A DNA stretch of 64,000 bases from Burkholderiales bacterium. GTDB lineage: Bacteria; Pseudomonadota; Gammaproteobacteria; Burkholderiales; SG8-41. This document shows, piece after piece, positions 8,671 through 17,116 of this stretch. Under the pieces are notes generated by a model, which had not been told where the DNA came from, made no database searches, and was given only the letters and a program-made list of their open reading frames with translations. The DNA is taken from positions 310,001-374,000 of the forward strand of contig DATAJS010000010.1 in the NCBI GenBank assembly GCA_036262035.1, in the 5' to 3' direction. Both the position numbers and the translations under genes were made by a program. Every line of letters starts with the position of its first letter. The first letter of the stretch is position 1.

Positions 8671-9480
8671 TTAGTCGGCGCCGAGCGCATCCCCGAGCTC
8701 GCGCGAGCGTTCGGCCGCCGCGCGCGCGGCGCGCACGATCGCGGCCTTGAGACCGTCGGCGTCGAATTGCGCGATCGCGCGCTCGGTGGTGCCGCCCTTG
8801 GAGGTCACCTTGGCGCGCAAGGTGGCGACGTCGTCCGGACTTTCGGAAGCGAGTTTGACCGCGCCCGCGAAAGTCTGGAAGGCAAGCTCGCGCGCGGTCG
8901 CGGGGGAAAAGCCGAGCTCCACCGCGGCCTGCTGCAGCGCTTCGACGAAATAGAACACGTAGGCGGGGCCGCTGCCCGAGATCGCGGTGACCGCGTCGAT
9001 CTCGCCTTCGTCCTTCACCCAGACCGTTCGCCCCGCCGCGCCCAGGACCGCTTCCGCCTGCTTGCGGTCTTCGGGCCCGACGCCGGACGCGGCGTAGAGG
9101 CCGGTCATGCCCGCGAGCACCAGCGCGGGGGTGTTGGGCATGGCGCGGACGAGCCTCGCGTGGCCGCCCAGCCAGCGCGCGAGGTCCGATGCGCGCACTC
9201 CGGCGGCGATCGAGATCACCAGCGCATCGCCGATCGCGCCGGCGAGGCCACGGGCGACTTCGCGCAACTGCTGCGGCTTGACCGCCAGCACGATGCAATC
9301 GGAACCCGCCGCGGTGCCGGGGTCGGCGGCGGTGCTTATCCCGAAATCGCGCTCGAGCCGGGCCCGCGCGGCCGCGTCGATCTCGACGGCGCCGATGGAG
9401 TCGGGCGTCCAGCCCTGCTTGAGCAGGCCGCCGATGAGCGCGGAGGCCATGTTGCCGCCGCCGATGAAGGTGATTCGCAT
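8671..9480 (-). CDS. proC: Pyrroline-5-carboxylate reductase
   Basis: This 269-residue enzyme carries out the last step of proline synthesis, reducing 1-pyrroline-5-carboxylate with NADPH. The N-terminal Rossmann motif is ITFIGGGNMASALIGGL. The C-terminal dimerisation domain has AVTAISGSGPAYVFYFVEAL and the family tail LRAKVTSKGGTTERAI. Length matches the Escherichia coli enzyme. It lies between yggS and yggT, a very common arrangement. Confidence 0.95.
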   Translation of the reverse strand: MRITFIGGGNMASALIGGLLKQGWTPDSIGAVEIDAAARARLERDFGISTAADPGTAAGSDCIVLAVKPQQLREVARGLAGAIGDALVISIAAGVRASDLARWLGGHARLVRAMPNTPALVLAGMTGLYAASGVGPEDRKQAEAVLGAAGRTVWVKDEGEIDAVTAISGSGPAYVFYFVEALQQAAVELGFSPATARELAFQTFAGAVKLASESPDDVATLRAKVTSKGGTTERAIAQFDADGLKAAIVRAARAAAERSRELGDALGAD

Positions 9481-9507
9481 GCGAGAGTGGGGAAGGTAGC
9501 GCGGCGC

Positions 9508-10215
9508 CTATTCTACCGTCGGCTTTTCGCCCGCTTTCTGCCGCACCCCGAAGATTGCCGTTCCGACCCGGACGATGGTCGCCCCTTCGGCGATCGCCGC
9601 CTCGAGGTCGTCCGACATCCCCATGGAGAGGGTGTCGAGCGCGTGTCCCTCGGCGCACAGCGCCTCTTTCAGCCGCCGCAGTGCCGCGAAGCGGCTGCGC
9701 TGCAGCGCAAGGTCGTCGGTGGGCTCGGGGATCGCCATCAGGCCGCGCAGCCGCAGCCGCGGCAGCCCGGCAATGGCACGCGCGAGCGCCCGCTCTTCAC
9801 CCGGGACGATGCCGCTCTTGCTGGATTCTCCGCTGACGTTTACCTGTATACACACATCGAGAGGCGGAAGGTTCGACGGCCGCGCGGCATTCAGGCGCAC
9901 CGCGATCTTCTCGCGCTCGATGCTGTGGACCCAGCTAAAGCAATCCGCGATCTGCGCCGTTTTATTGCTCTGGATCGGCCCGATGAAATGCCACTCGGCC
10001 GCTCGGCGTATCTGCGTGATTTTTTTAACGGCTTCCTGAACGTAGCTCTCGCCGAAAGCCGTCTGGCCCGCTTCAATGGCGTCTTCGATATATGATGCCG
10101 GGAACGTTTTGCTCACCGCGAGCAGCGATACTTCCGAAGGCCGCCTTCCCGCGGCGATGGCCGCGCGCTCGATACGGCCCTTAACGGCTTGCAAGGTGTG
10201 AGCGATTGTTGTCAT
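9508..10215 (-). CDS. YggS/PLPBP family pyridoxal 5'-phosphate homeostasis protein
   Basis: This 235-residue fold-type III PLP protein helps keep vitamin B6 and amino acid pools balanced and has no known enzyme activity. The PLP lysine is in SLLAVSKTFPA. Family signatures that follow are FGESYVQEAVKKI, WHFIGPIQSNKT, the SSKSGI segment and LDTLSMGMSDDLEAAI, then VRVGTAIFG at the end. It heads the minus-strand yggS-proC-yggT-yggU group and is divergent from pilT with 107 bases between them, which must hold both promoters. This is the classic pilT/yggS divergon. Confidence 0.93.
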   Translation of the reverse strand: MTTIAHTLQAVKGRIERAAIAAGRRPSEVSLLAVSKTFPASYIEDAIEAGQTAFGESYVQEAVKKITQIRRAAEWHFIGPIQSNKTAQIADCFSWVHSIEREKIAVRLNAARPSNLPPLDVCIQVNVSGESSKSGIVPGEERALARAIAGLPRLRLRGLMAIPEPTDDLALQRSRFAALRRLKEALCAEGHALDTLSMGMSDDLEAAIAEGATIVRVGTAIFGVRQKAGEKPTVE

Positions 10216-10322
10216 ACTTCAAACGGTTGCCGACGCCGAGCGTACACATCGTAAATTCAAAGCGTTACCTCCGATTCTTCACGTCTCAAGGGCTTGAGGC
10301 CTGCGCGGCGGGGAAATTATAA

Positions 10323-11363
10323 ATGGACATCTCCGAACTGCTCGCTTTCACGGTCAAGAACAAGGCTTCCGACCTCCACCTCTCCGCGGGCCTCCCGCCC
10401 ATGATCCGCGTCCACGGCGATGTGCGGCGCATCAACCTGCCGCCGCTCGAGCACACCGAAGTGCACGCCATGGTGTACGACATCATGAACGACGGGCAGC
10501 GCAAGTTCTACGAAGAAAACCTGGAGTGCGACTTCTCGTTCGCGATCCCCAACCTCGCGCGCTTCCGCGTCAACGCGTTCGTGCAGCAGCGCGGCGCGGG
10601 GGCGGTGTTCCGGATCATCCCGTCGACGGTGTTGTCGCTGGAGGACCTGAAAGCGCCCAAGATCTTCCAGGAAATCTCCGACCAGCCGCGGGGCCTGGTG
10701 CTCGTCACCGGCCCGACCGGCTCGGGCAAGTCGACCACGCTCGCCGCGATGGTCAACTACATCAACGAAGTCGAGCACGGACACATCCTCACCGTCGAGG
10801 ATCCGATCGAGTTCGTGCACGAAGCCAAGAAGTGCCTGATCAATCAGCGCGAAGTCGGCCCGCATACGCTGTCTTTCGCCAACGCACTGCGCGCCGCCCT
10901 GCGTGAAGACCCGGACGTGATCCTGGTCGGCGAGATGCGCGACCTCGAGACGATCCGGCTTGCGATGACCGCGGCCGAGACCGGCCACCTGGTGTTCGGC
11001 ACCCTGCACACGAGCTCGGCGGCCAAGACCATCGACCGGATCATCGACGTTTTCCCGGCCGAAGAGAAAGAGATGGTACGCGCCATGCTTTCGGAATCGC
11101 TGCGCGCGGTCATCTCGCAGGCGCTGATCAAGACCAAGGACGGGCAGGGGCGCGTCGCCGCGCACGAGATCATGATCGGCACGCCGGCGATCCGTAACCT
11201 GATCCGCGAGGCCAAGGTCGCGCAGATGTATTCGGCGATTCAGACGGGACAGCAGTTCGGCATGCAGACGCTCGACCAGTGCATGGTCGAGCTGGTCAAG
11301 CGCAACGTGATCTCGGTCGACGAGGCGCGCGCGCGCGCGGCAAACAAGGACGTGTTCCGTTAA
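10323..11363 (+). CDS. pilT: Twitching motility ATPase PilT
   Basis: This 346-residue hexameric ATPase powers retraction of type IV pili. Visible elements are the N-terminal PAS-like domain (ISELLAFTVKNKASDLHLSAG), Walker A GPTGSGKST at about 129-137, the Asp box with ILTVEDPIEFVH, Walker B with ILVGEMRDLET, the His box TGHLVFGTLHT, and the retraction-specific AIRNLIREAKVAQMYSAIQ. The length is typical. It is divergent from yggS and followed after 37 bases by pilU. No pilin or assembly genes lie in the window. Confidence 0.97.
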   Translation: MDISELLAFTVKNKASDLHLSAGLPPMIRVHGDVRRINLPPLEHTEVHAMVYDIMNDGQRKFYEENLECDFSFAIPNLARFRVNAFVQQRGAGAVFRIIPSTVLSLEDLKAPKIFQEISDQPRGLVLVTGPTGSGKSTTLAAMVNYINEVEHGHILTVEDPIEFVHEAKKCLINQREVGPHTLSFANALRAALREDPDVILVGEMRDLETIRLAMTAAETGHLVFGTLHTSSAAKTIDRIIDVFPAEEKEMVRAMLSESLRAVISQALIKTKDGQGRVAAHEIMIGTPAIRNLIREAKVAQMYSAIQTGQQFGMQTLDQCMVELVKRNVISVDEARARAANKDVFR

Positions 11364-11400
11364 CGCCTCGGTGTAAGCAACCGGCAGTCAGGGAGAGAAA

Positions 11401-12537
11401 GTGGAAAGAGATCAGGCACTCAAGTTCATGCAGGACTTGTTGCGCGCCATGGTGGCCAAGAAGGCCTCGGATCTCTTCATCACGGCGGGCTTCCCGCCCG
11501 CGATCAAGGTCGACGGGCGCATCACCCCGGTCGCGAACCAGCCGCTCACGCCGCAGCACACCGCCGAGATCGCGCGCGCGATGATGAACGACAAGCAGGC
11601 GGCGGAGTTCGAGTCGACCAAGGAGTGCAACTTCGCGGTGAGCCCCGGCGGCATCGGGCGCTTTCGCGTGAGCGCGCTGATGCAGCAGGGCCGGGTCGCC
11701 ATGGTCCTGCGCACCATCAACACGACGATTCCGAGATTCGAGGATCTCAACCTGCCGGCGGTGCTGAAGGACATCGTGATGATGAAGCGGGGCCTGGTCA
11801 TCATGATCGGCGGCACGGGGCAGGGCAAATCGACCTCGCTCGCGGCGATGGTCGGCTATCGCAACGAGAACAGCTACGGTCACATCATCACGATCGAGGA
11901 CCCGGTCGAATACGTGCACGAGCACAAGAACTGCGTCGTCACCCAGCGCGATGTGGGCGTCGACACCGACTCGTGGTTCGCCGCGCTGAAGAACGCGCTG
12001 CGTCAGGCGCCCGACGTGATCCTGATCGGCGAGATCCGCGACCGCGAGACCATGGAGCACGCGATCGAGTTCTCCGAGACCGGCCACCTGTGCATGGCGA
12101 CCCTGCACGCCAACAGCTCGAACCAGGCGCTCGACCGGATCATCAATTTCTTCCCCGAGGAGCGGAAACAACAGCTCCTCATGGACCTCTCGCTCAACAT
12201 CCGCGCGTTCATCTCGCAACGCCTCATTCCGCACAAGGACGGCAAGGGACGCGTGGCGGCGGTCGAGATCATGCTGAACACCCCGCTCATCTCCGATCTC
12301 ATCTTCAAGGGCGAGGTCCATGAGATCAAGCAGATCATGGCGAAGTCGCGCGAGCTCGGCATGCAGACGTTCGACCAGCACCTCTTCGATCTCTACGACG
12401 GCGGCCAGATCGGCTACGAGGACGCGCTGCGCAACGCCGACTCGGTGAACGAGCTGCGGCTGATGATCAAACTGAATTCTCAAGAGGCGAAGAAGAAAGA
12501 CGTCCTCGGCGGGATTTCCCACCTGAACATCGTCTGA
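11401..12537 (+). CDS. pilU: Pilus retraction ATPase PilU
   Basis: This 378-residue paralogue of PilT acts as an accessory retraction motor. It starts with GTG at 11401, supported by GGGAGAG just upstream. Walker A reads GGTGQGKST (about 137), followed by IITIEDPVEYVHEH, ILIGEIRDRETMEHA and TGHLCMATLHANSS. The C-terminal tail extends past the PilT end and finishes in LGGISHLNIV, as in other PilU proteins. pilT and pilU are adjacent and probably cotranscribed. A palindromic repeat starts at the pilU stop. Confidence 0.96.
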   Translation: MERDQALKFMQDLLRAMVAKKASDLFITAGFPPAIKVDGRITPVANQPLTPQHTAEIARAMMNDKQAAEFESTKECNFAVSPGGIGRFRVSALMQQGRVAMVLRTINTTIPRFEDLNLPAVLKDIVMMKRGLVIMIGGTGQGKSTSLAAMVGYRNENSYGHIITIEDPVEYVHEHKNCVVTQRDVGVDTDSWFAALKNALRQAPDVILIGEIRDRETMEHAIEFSETGHLCMATLHANSSNQALDRIINFFPEERKQQLLMDLSLNIRAFISQRLIPHKDGKGRVAAVEIMLNTPLISDLIFKGEVHEIKQIMAKSRELGMQTFDQHLFDLYDGGQIGYEDALRNADSVNELRLMIKLNSQEAKKKDVLGGISHLNIV

Positions 12538-12623
12538 CGTCATTCCCGACCGCGCGAGCGGGGTCGGGAATCCATTTTCAAGTCTCGAGCCTCAAATGGA
12601 TTCCCGCTTCCGCGGGAGTGACG
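12538..12623. repeat. Paired REP-like palindromic element after pilU
   Basis: This 86-base element has two hairpins in inverted arrangement. The first is ATTCCCGAC...GTCGGGAAT (12542-12571 region); the second is ATTCCCGCTTCCGCGGGAGT (12599-12619 region). The ends CGTCATTCCCG and CGGGAGTGACG are inverted copies with one mismatch, and the inner arms TCCATTTT and AAATGGA also face each other. This is the layout of a bacterial REP pair (BIME-like) and may end pilU transcription or be copied by a REP-associated transposase. No such transposase is in the window. Confidence 0.7.
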
Positions 12624-12637
12624 TCCTCCTCGGTCCC

Positions 12638-13048
12638 TCACTCCCTCGCGTCCCCGCTCTCCGTCCCCTTCGGCTTGTAGTGCAGCCGCACCGTCAGCGC
12701 GGCCACGTCGATCTTGCCCAGCTTGAGCAGCCGCGCCTCGATCGCCGCGAGCGAGCGGTTGTGCAACTGCGCGAGCTCCGCCGGCGTCTTGCCCCCGTCG
12801 AAGCCGGCGGCGAGGCGCTCTTCTTCTTCGCTGCTCCAGCGCAGGAAGTTGTTGGCGGGGAGGCTGCCGCGGCGCTCGGCGGCCGCGCGCTCGCGGGGAG
12901 AGCCTTCCATCACGCGCACCGCTTCGACGAGCGCGCGTACCGTATCGGGATGCTGGTAAGGACTGTCCGCGCCGAACAGCTCGCCGGTCGCGGGATGAAC
13001 GCCGTTCGCCAGGGCGTTCAGGATCTTCAATGCCTGCTCGCGTTCCAT
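12638..13048 (-). CDS. Hypothetical protein with Myb/SANT-like helix-turn-helix
   Basis: This 136-residue protein has no family I can name. Residues 1-60 read as a helical region beginning REQALKILNALANGVHPATGELF. Residues 65-115 form a Myb/SANT-like unit: LRWSSEEEERLAAGFD, GKTPAELAQLHNRSLAAIEARLLKLGKI. This resembles the Trp-anchored tri-helical repeat often attached to helicases or regulators, with an Arg-Ser recognition helix. A GGAGGG ribosome site lies just before the ATG. It is convergent with pilU across the REP-like element. A DNA-binding role is inferred only from the tri-helical pattern. Confidence 0.7.
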   Translation of the reverse strand: MEREQALKILNALANGVHPATGELFGADSPYQHPDTVRALVEAVRVMEGSPRERAAAERRGSLPANNFLRWSSEEEERLAAGFDGGKTPAELAQLHNRSLAAIEARLLKLGKIDVAALTVRLHYKPKGTESGDARE

Positions 13049-13185
13049 GTGCCCTCCGTCTGTCGTTTAGCGTGTCGTCGACGCTTCCTCGATGAAGCGT
13101 AGGAAACAGCAACGGAGGGATTACGTCACAGTTGACGGCGCGCGCTTAGCTCTCACGGCTGTACGCGAAGGCGCCATCCGGCGCG

Positions 13186-14343
13186 TTACGTGCCGGTTTT
13201 CTTCTTTCGCATGCTGCCCGCCACGAGCTTGAACTCGAACAGCCGGCATTCGAGCGCTCCGTTGTACAGCGGTGTGCGCTTCGAGGCCGCGAGCCCGATG
13301 AGCTTGGGCAGCCGCATGTCCGCGGTGAAGATGTAGGCGGTCCAGCCGGAGAATTTTTTCTTGAGCGCATCGCCGAGCTTCGGATAGAGCTCGGCGACCT
13401 TGTCCTGGTCCGACAGGCGAACGCCGTACGGCGGATTGGTCACGATGACGCCCGCCTCCGCGGGCGCCGGCATCTCGGTCACGTCCGCCTGCTTGAGCGG
13501 CACCGCGTCGCTCGCGCCGAGCGCTTCGAGATTCTCGCGCGCGACCTTGAGCGCGTCGCCGTAGCGGTCGCTGCCGTAGATGCGAAGATCGCGCGCCGGA
13601 CGCGCTCGCGCGCGCGCCTCGTCGCGCATGCGCTTCCAGATTGGCGCCTCGAACATCGACAGCTTCTCGAAACCGAACTCGCGGTCGAGCCCCGGTGCGC
13701 GATCCATCGCGATCAGCGCCGCCTCGCAGAGAAACGTGCCGCTGCCGCACATCGGATCGAGCAGCGCGGTGCCCGGCTGCCATCCCGAGAGCTCGAGGAT
13801 TCCCGCGGCGAGATTTTCTCGCAGCGGCGCTTCGCCCGTGGTCTTGCGATAGCCGCGCTTGAAGAGCGCTTCGCCGGACGTGTCCAGATAGACCGTGTAA
13901 TCGCTCGCGGTGAGGAAGGCGTGGATGCGCGCATCCGGCGCGCGCGTGTCGACGCTCGGGCGTGCGCCGCTCTTCGCACGGAACGCGTCGCACACCGCGT
14001 CTTTTACGCGCAGCGTGACGAAGTCGAGACTCTTCACCGGCGCGCGTATGCCGGCGACGTCGACGCGTATCGTGTGATCGACGGTGAACCAGTCGTGCCA
14101 CGGGAGCGCGCGCACCGCTTCGTAGATGTCTTTCTCCGAGCGATACGAGCCGTGTCCCACCTGCCACATCACGCGGCTGGCGACGCGGCTTTCGAGGTTG
14201 ACGCGATAGCACAGATCGAACGGGCCTTCGAAGCGCGCGCCGCCGTCGACGCTCGCGACCTCGGCGGCGCCGAGCGCCGTCAGCTCGTCGCGAAGGACGC
14301 TTTCCAGCCCGCGCGGACATGTCACGAAAAATTGTTGCACCAA
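13186..14343 (-). CDS. THUMP-domain class I RNA methyltransferase (RlmL N-terminal type)
   Basis: This 385-residue protein joins an N-terminal THUMP RNA-binding domain (FFVTCPRGLESVLRDELTALG) to a Rossmann methyltransferase domain with DPMCGSGTFLCEAALIA (SAM site) and the N6-adenine/N2-guanine motif NPPYG near residue 301. It matches the RlmL/YpsC group that makes m2G2445 in 23S rRNA. Escherichia coli RlmL is about 700 residues and fused to an RlmK half; this is the stand-alone RlmL-like half. Adjacent TTG (14343) and GTG (14340) starts are both possible. It lies 16 bases after the HIRAN gene, and that gap holds two copies of GTGAACGG. Confidence 0.85.
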   Translation of the reverse strand: MVQQFFVTCPRGLESVLRDELTALGAAEVASVDGGARFEGPFDLCYRVNLESRVASRVMWQVGHGSYRSEKDIYEAVRALPWHDWFTVDHTIRVDVAGIRAPVKSLDFVTLRVKDAVCDAFRAKSGARPSVDTRAPDARIHAFLTASDYTVYLDTSGEALFKRGYRKTTGEAPLRENLAAGILELSGWQPGTALLDPMCGSGTFLCEAALIAMDRAPGLDREFGFEKLSMFEAPIWKRMRDEARARARPARDLRIYGSDRYGDALKVARENLEALGASDAVPLKQADVTEMPAPAEAGVIVTNPPYGVRLSDQDKVAELYPKLGDALKKKFSGWTAYIFTADMRLPKLIGLAASKRTPLYNGALECRLFEFKLVAGSMRKKKTGT

Positions 14344-14359
14344 CCGTTCACCCGTTCAC

Positions 14360-14740
14360 TCATTGGAGCGGCACCGAGATCTCGTACGAGATCAGGTGCC
14401 TTCCGTTCGCCGCCTTGTCCAGCCCGGTCACGCGTGCCGCCACGCGCGCGCCGTGATCCATCTGCCGCGCCAGATCGCCGTTGTCCTTGCGCGGCACGTA
14501 CCCGAGCATGCGCCCCTGCCATTCGATGCGGACTGCGTTCGCATCGTGGGGATTCGACGGCTCGCGGACCAGGGTGAGGGCGTCGCCGCGCCTGATGCGG
14601 TCCCACACCTCTTTCCCGTCGTAGTACACGAAACCGGCAAGCGGCGCATTCTGCACGACGATGCGCGCGGAAGCGCCGTCCGCGGCGCCGGGCACGGAAA
14701 TAAAAGCCAAGGCCAGCGCCGCGAGCCGCGCTGTTCGCAT
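14360..14740 (-). CDS. Exported HIRAN-domain protein
   Basis: This protein of about 126 residues is a single HIRAN domain behind a signal peptide (MRTARLAALALAFISVPGA, then an Ala-rich cleavage area). HIRAN marks are LAGFVYYDGKEVWDRI, GDALTLVREPSNPHDANAV and GRMLGYVPRKDNGDLA. HIRAN domains in eukaryotic HLTF-type remodellers bind 3' DNA ends; bacterial stand-alone versions are not well characterised. The ATG at 14740 is preferred over the open frame up to 14821 because the signal peptide begins there and the longer version would run through the 14757-14782 inverted repeat. A periplasmic location is an inference. Confidence 0.78.
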   Translation of the reverse strand: MRTARLAALALAFISVPGAADGASARIVVQNAPLAGFVYYDGKEVWDRIRRGDALTLVREPSNPHDANAVRIEWQGRMLGYVPRKDNGDLARQMDHGARVAARVTGLDKAANGRHLISYEISVPLQ

Positions 14741-14756
14741 CGGTTTCGAGACTTTT

Positions 14757-14782
14757 TTACCTAAAACGTGCATTTTAGGTAA
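14757..14782. promoter_or_regulatory. Perfect 10-bp inverted repeat, operator candidate
   Basis: TTACCTAAAA (14757-14766) and TTTTAGGTAA (14773-14782) are perfect inverted copies around CGTGCA. The AT-rich palindrome stands out in GC-rich surroundings and sits between the divergent HIRAN and beta-helix genes, 17 bases upstream of the HIRAN start. It has no T run in either reading direction, so it fits an operator better than a terminator. The regulator is unknown. Confidence 0.6.
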
Positions 14783-14868
14783 TCGGATCGAATTGCCATG
14801 GAAAGGGGCCGGCGTTAGCATCCGCCGGTTCGTCCGTAGTCCGCTTCACCTACCAAGGGGGTACTACC

Positions 14869-15834
14869 ATGAGCAAGAGACTTTCTGCCCTGCTGGCGGT
14901 CGGCAGCGCCATGACCGCCCTGTTTCTGTATGCCGCGCCGGCCCAAGCCCAAGCCACGCGCACCTGGGTCTCCGGTGTAGGCGATGACGTGAACCCCTGC
15001 AGTCGGACGGCCCCGTGCAAGACGTTCGCCGGCGCGATCTCGAAGACGGCGTTGAACGGCGAGATCAACTGTCTGGACCCCGCCGGCTACGGGACCGTGA
15101 CCATCACCAAGTCGATCACCATCGACTGCAAGAACACTCACGGCAGCATTCTCAATGCCAGTGTTAACGGCATCAACATTCCATTCGACAACTTCACTGC
15201 GGTCGGCGAGACACGCAAGTCGGTGCGCATCCGTGGTTTGGCGCTGAATGGAGCGGATACCGGGACCAACGGCATTCGCATCACGGGCAATAATACAGCG
15301 GGCACCGAAGTCTTCGTCGAGGACACTGTCATGGACGGAAATTTCGGAGGTACGGCGCGCGGCATTTCAGATGAGCGCAGCGGCGGAGGAAAGCTCTACG
15401 TCACAAATACCACCATCAGAAACATGGGCGGCAGGGGCATTTCGGTCTTTCCGACATTGGGAGCAGCGGCTACGGGCGTCGTCCAAGTGATCATCAGCGA
15501 CTCGCGTATCCAAAGTACACTGGCGGGCGTGCTTCTGTCGTTTAAGACGAGCGCCATCGTCTCGCGCTCGGTTATTTCCGGTAACGACTTCGGCGTTTTC
15601 GTCGAAGGCGACGGTACCGCTAACAGCGGTTCGGTGAACGTTTCCGACTCGGTGATCACGCACAACGGCGTGGGTATCCAAGCTAATTCGGGCGTGGCGC
15701 GTCTTTCGAGCAGCGACATTGTCTACAATGCGACCGGCTTCTCGGGTGCTACCACATCCCACGGTAACAACAGGATTTTGGGCAACACCGCCGTGGGCAC
15801 CACACCCACTATCGCGTCTCCTGCTTTGCAGTAA
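14869..15834 (+). CDS. Exported right-handed beta-helix protein
   Basis: This 321-residue protein has a signal peptide (KRLSALLAVGSAMTALFLYAAPAQAQA) and then short repeats typical of a right-handed parallel beta-helix: GIRITGNNTAGTEVFVEDT, LYVTNTTIRNMGGRGISVF, VIISDSRIQSTLAGVLL, VNVSDSVITHNGVGIQ. A conserved head segment with CSRTAPCKTFAGAI may form a disulfide. Such proteins bind or cut polysaccharides, or act as surface fibres; no catalytic motif is evident. A GGGGG ribosome site precedes the ATG. Codon use is richer in A/T than in its neighbours, especially in the second half, which hints at transfer. It is divergent from the HIRAN gene. Confidence 0.85.
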   Translation: MSKRLSALLAVGSAMTALFLYAAPAQAQATRTWVSGVGDDVNPCSRTAPCKTFAGAISKTALNGEINCLDPAGYGTVTITKSITIDCKNTHGSILNASVNGINIPFDNFTAVGETRKSVRIRGLALNGADTGTNGIRITGNNTAGTEVFVEDTVMDGNFGGTARGISDERSGGGKLYVTNTTIRNMGGRGISVFPTLGAAATGVVQVIISDSRIQSTLAGVLLSFKTSAIVSRSVISGNDFGVFVEGDGTANSGSVNVSDSVITHNGVGIQANSGVARLSSSDIVYNATGFSGATTSHGNNRILGNTAVGTTPTIASPALQ

Positions 15835-15854
15835 TCGCGGGACGCCTCGTTGAC

Positions 15855-15882
15855 TCGCGCGGCGGATCCGTCTGCCGCGCGA
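15855..15882. terminator. Hairpin between beta-helix gene and hemJ-like gene
   Basis: TCGCGCGGC (15855-15863) pairs perfectly with GCCGCGCGA (15874-15882) over a 10-base loop. It lies between two convergent genes. No T run follows on either strand, so termination is inferred from position and stability. Confidence 0.5.
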
Positions 15883-15904
15883 ATCCAGCCCCCGACAACC
15901 ATGC

Positions 15905-16318
15905 TCAGAACGGCTTTATCATGACGAGCACGACGATCGCTATCAATAATAGCACCGGCGCCTCGTTGAACCAGCGGAACCAGACGTGGCTCCGGAGATT
16001 CCGGTCCTCCCGAAAGTCTTTCAGCAGCTTTCCGCACCACAGGTGATACGCGATCAGCAGCGCGACCAGCGCGAGCTTCGCGTGCAGCCATCCGCCGCTG
16101 ATCCCGTAGTACAGCCATAGCGTCAGCCCGCTCGCGATCGTCAGTGCCGCTCCGGGCGTCATGATGCCGTAGTAGAGCTTGCGCTCCATCACTTTGAAGC
16201 GCTCGCTGCCGGTCGTGTCGGTCGTCATCGCGTGATAGACGAATAGCCGCGGGAGGTAGAAGAGCCCCGCGAACCACGTGACCATGAACACGACGTGAAA
16301 CGCTTTCACCCAGAGCAC
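15905..16318 (-). CDS. hemJ: HemJ-type protoporphyrinogen IX oxidase (CopD-like membrane protein)
   Basis: This 137-residue protein with four membrane helices begins LWVKAFHVVFMVTWFAGLFYLPRLFVYH, the HemJ hallmark with conserved His residues that bind haem. HemJ oxidises protoporphyrinogen IX to protoporphyrin IX, feeding electrons to the respiratory chain. GGWLHAKLALV and LRSHVWFRWFNEAPVLLL match the later helices. The start is GTG. It follows the ABC permease gene by 12 bases and may be the last gene of that operon. Alternative: an uncharacterised CopD-like membrane protein. Confidence 0.85.
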   Translation of the reverse strand: MLWVKAFHVVFMVTWFAGLFYLPRLFVYHAMTTDTTGSERFKVMERKLYYGIMTPGAALTIASGLTLWLYYGISGGWLHAKLALVALLIAYHLWCGKLLKDFREDRNLRSHVWFRWFNEAPVLLLIAIVVLVMIKPF

Positions 16319-16330
16319 ACGTATTCCTCT

Positions 16331-17116
16331 CTATTTGAGCAGCCGGCGCCGCGCGAGCACGAGCGCGGCGTAGCAGGCGGCCAGCGCATACGCGAGCAGC
16401 ACGCCGACGTGAAGAACAGCCGACGCGGGCGCCTCCGCGTTCATGAGCGGCCGCACCAGCGCGACCGCGTGGGTGAGCGGGAGCACCTGCGCCACGGTCT
16501 GCAGCCACGCCGGGAGCTGCTGCAGCGGAAAGAATACGCCCGAAGCGAGCATCATCGGCGTCACTGCGAGCGTGAAGTAGTACATGAAGAAATCGTAGCT
16601 CGGCGAGAGCGAGGTCATGATGAGGCCGAGCCCCGCGAAAGCGAGCCCCGTCAGAAACACCACCGGCAGGACCCACAGCGCGAGGGGCGAGGCGACGAGC
16701 CCGAGCACCGAAGCGACGAGCAGGACCGCGGCGCCGGAGAGGAACGCCTTGCTCGCCGACCACACCGCTTCGCCGAGCACCACGTCGTCGAGCTGCACCG
16801 GCGCGTTCATGATCGCGTCCCAGGTGCGCTGCACGTGCATCCGCGAGAAGCTCGAGTACATCGATTCGAACGACGCGCTCATCATCGTGCTCGAGCACAC
16901 CGTGCCGGCCGCCAGGAACGCGATATACGGCATGCCGATCACGTCCGGCATCATCGCGCCGAGGCCGTAACCCAGCCCCAGCATGTACAGCATGGGATCG
17001 GCAAGGTTGCCGAGCATCGACGGAATCGCGAGCTTGGTCCAGACGAGCCGGTTGCGGCGCCAGATGTGGACGAAGCGCCAGCTCACGCGCGGGCGGAGTG
17101 CGGCCGCGAGCTTCAA
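16331..17116 (-). CDS. ABC-2 type transporter permease (NodJ-like)
   Basis: This 261-residue permease has six predicted membrane helices and the ABC-2 signature around [34 protein letters not shown]. It pairs with the ATPase encoded just upstream to form an exporter of the DrrAB/NodIJ kind, for lipids, polysaccharide or drugs; the substrate cannot be read from sequence. [24 protein letters not shown] is the typical late loop of NodJ relatives. The TTG start overlaps the ATPase stop (TTGA). Confidence 0.88.
   Translation of the reverse strand: MKLAAALRPRVSWRFVHIWRRNRLVWTKLAIPSMLGNLADPMLYMLGLGYGLGAMMPDVIGMPYIAFLAAGTVCSSTMMSASFESMYSSFSRMHVQRTWDAIMNAPVQLDDVVLGEAVWSASKAFLSGAAVLLVASVLGLVASPLALWVLPVVFLTGLAFAGLGLIMTSLSPSYDFFMYYFTLAVTPMMLASGVFFPLQQLPAWLQTVAQVLPLTHAVALVRPLMNAEAPASAVLHVGVLLAYALAACYAALVLARRRLLK

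Noticed and set aside
10295-10325. TTGAGG-18-TATAAA as pilT promoter
   Set aside because: The -10 would overlap the pilT ATG, so transcription would begin inside the gene.
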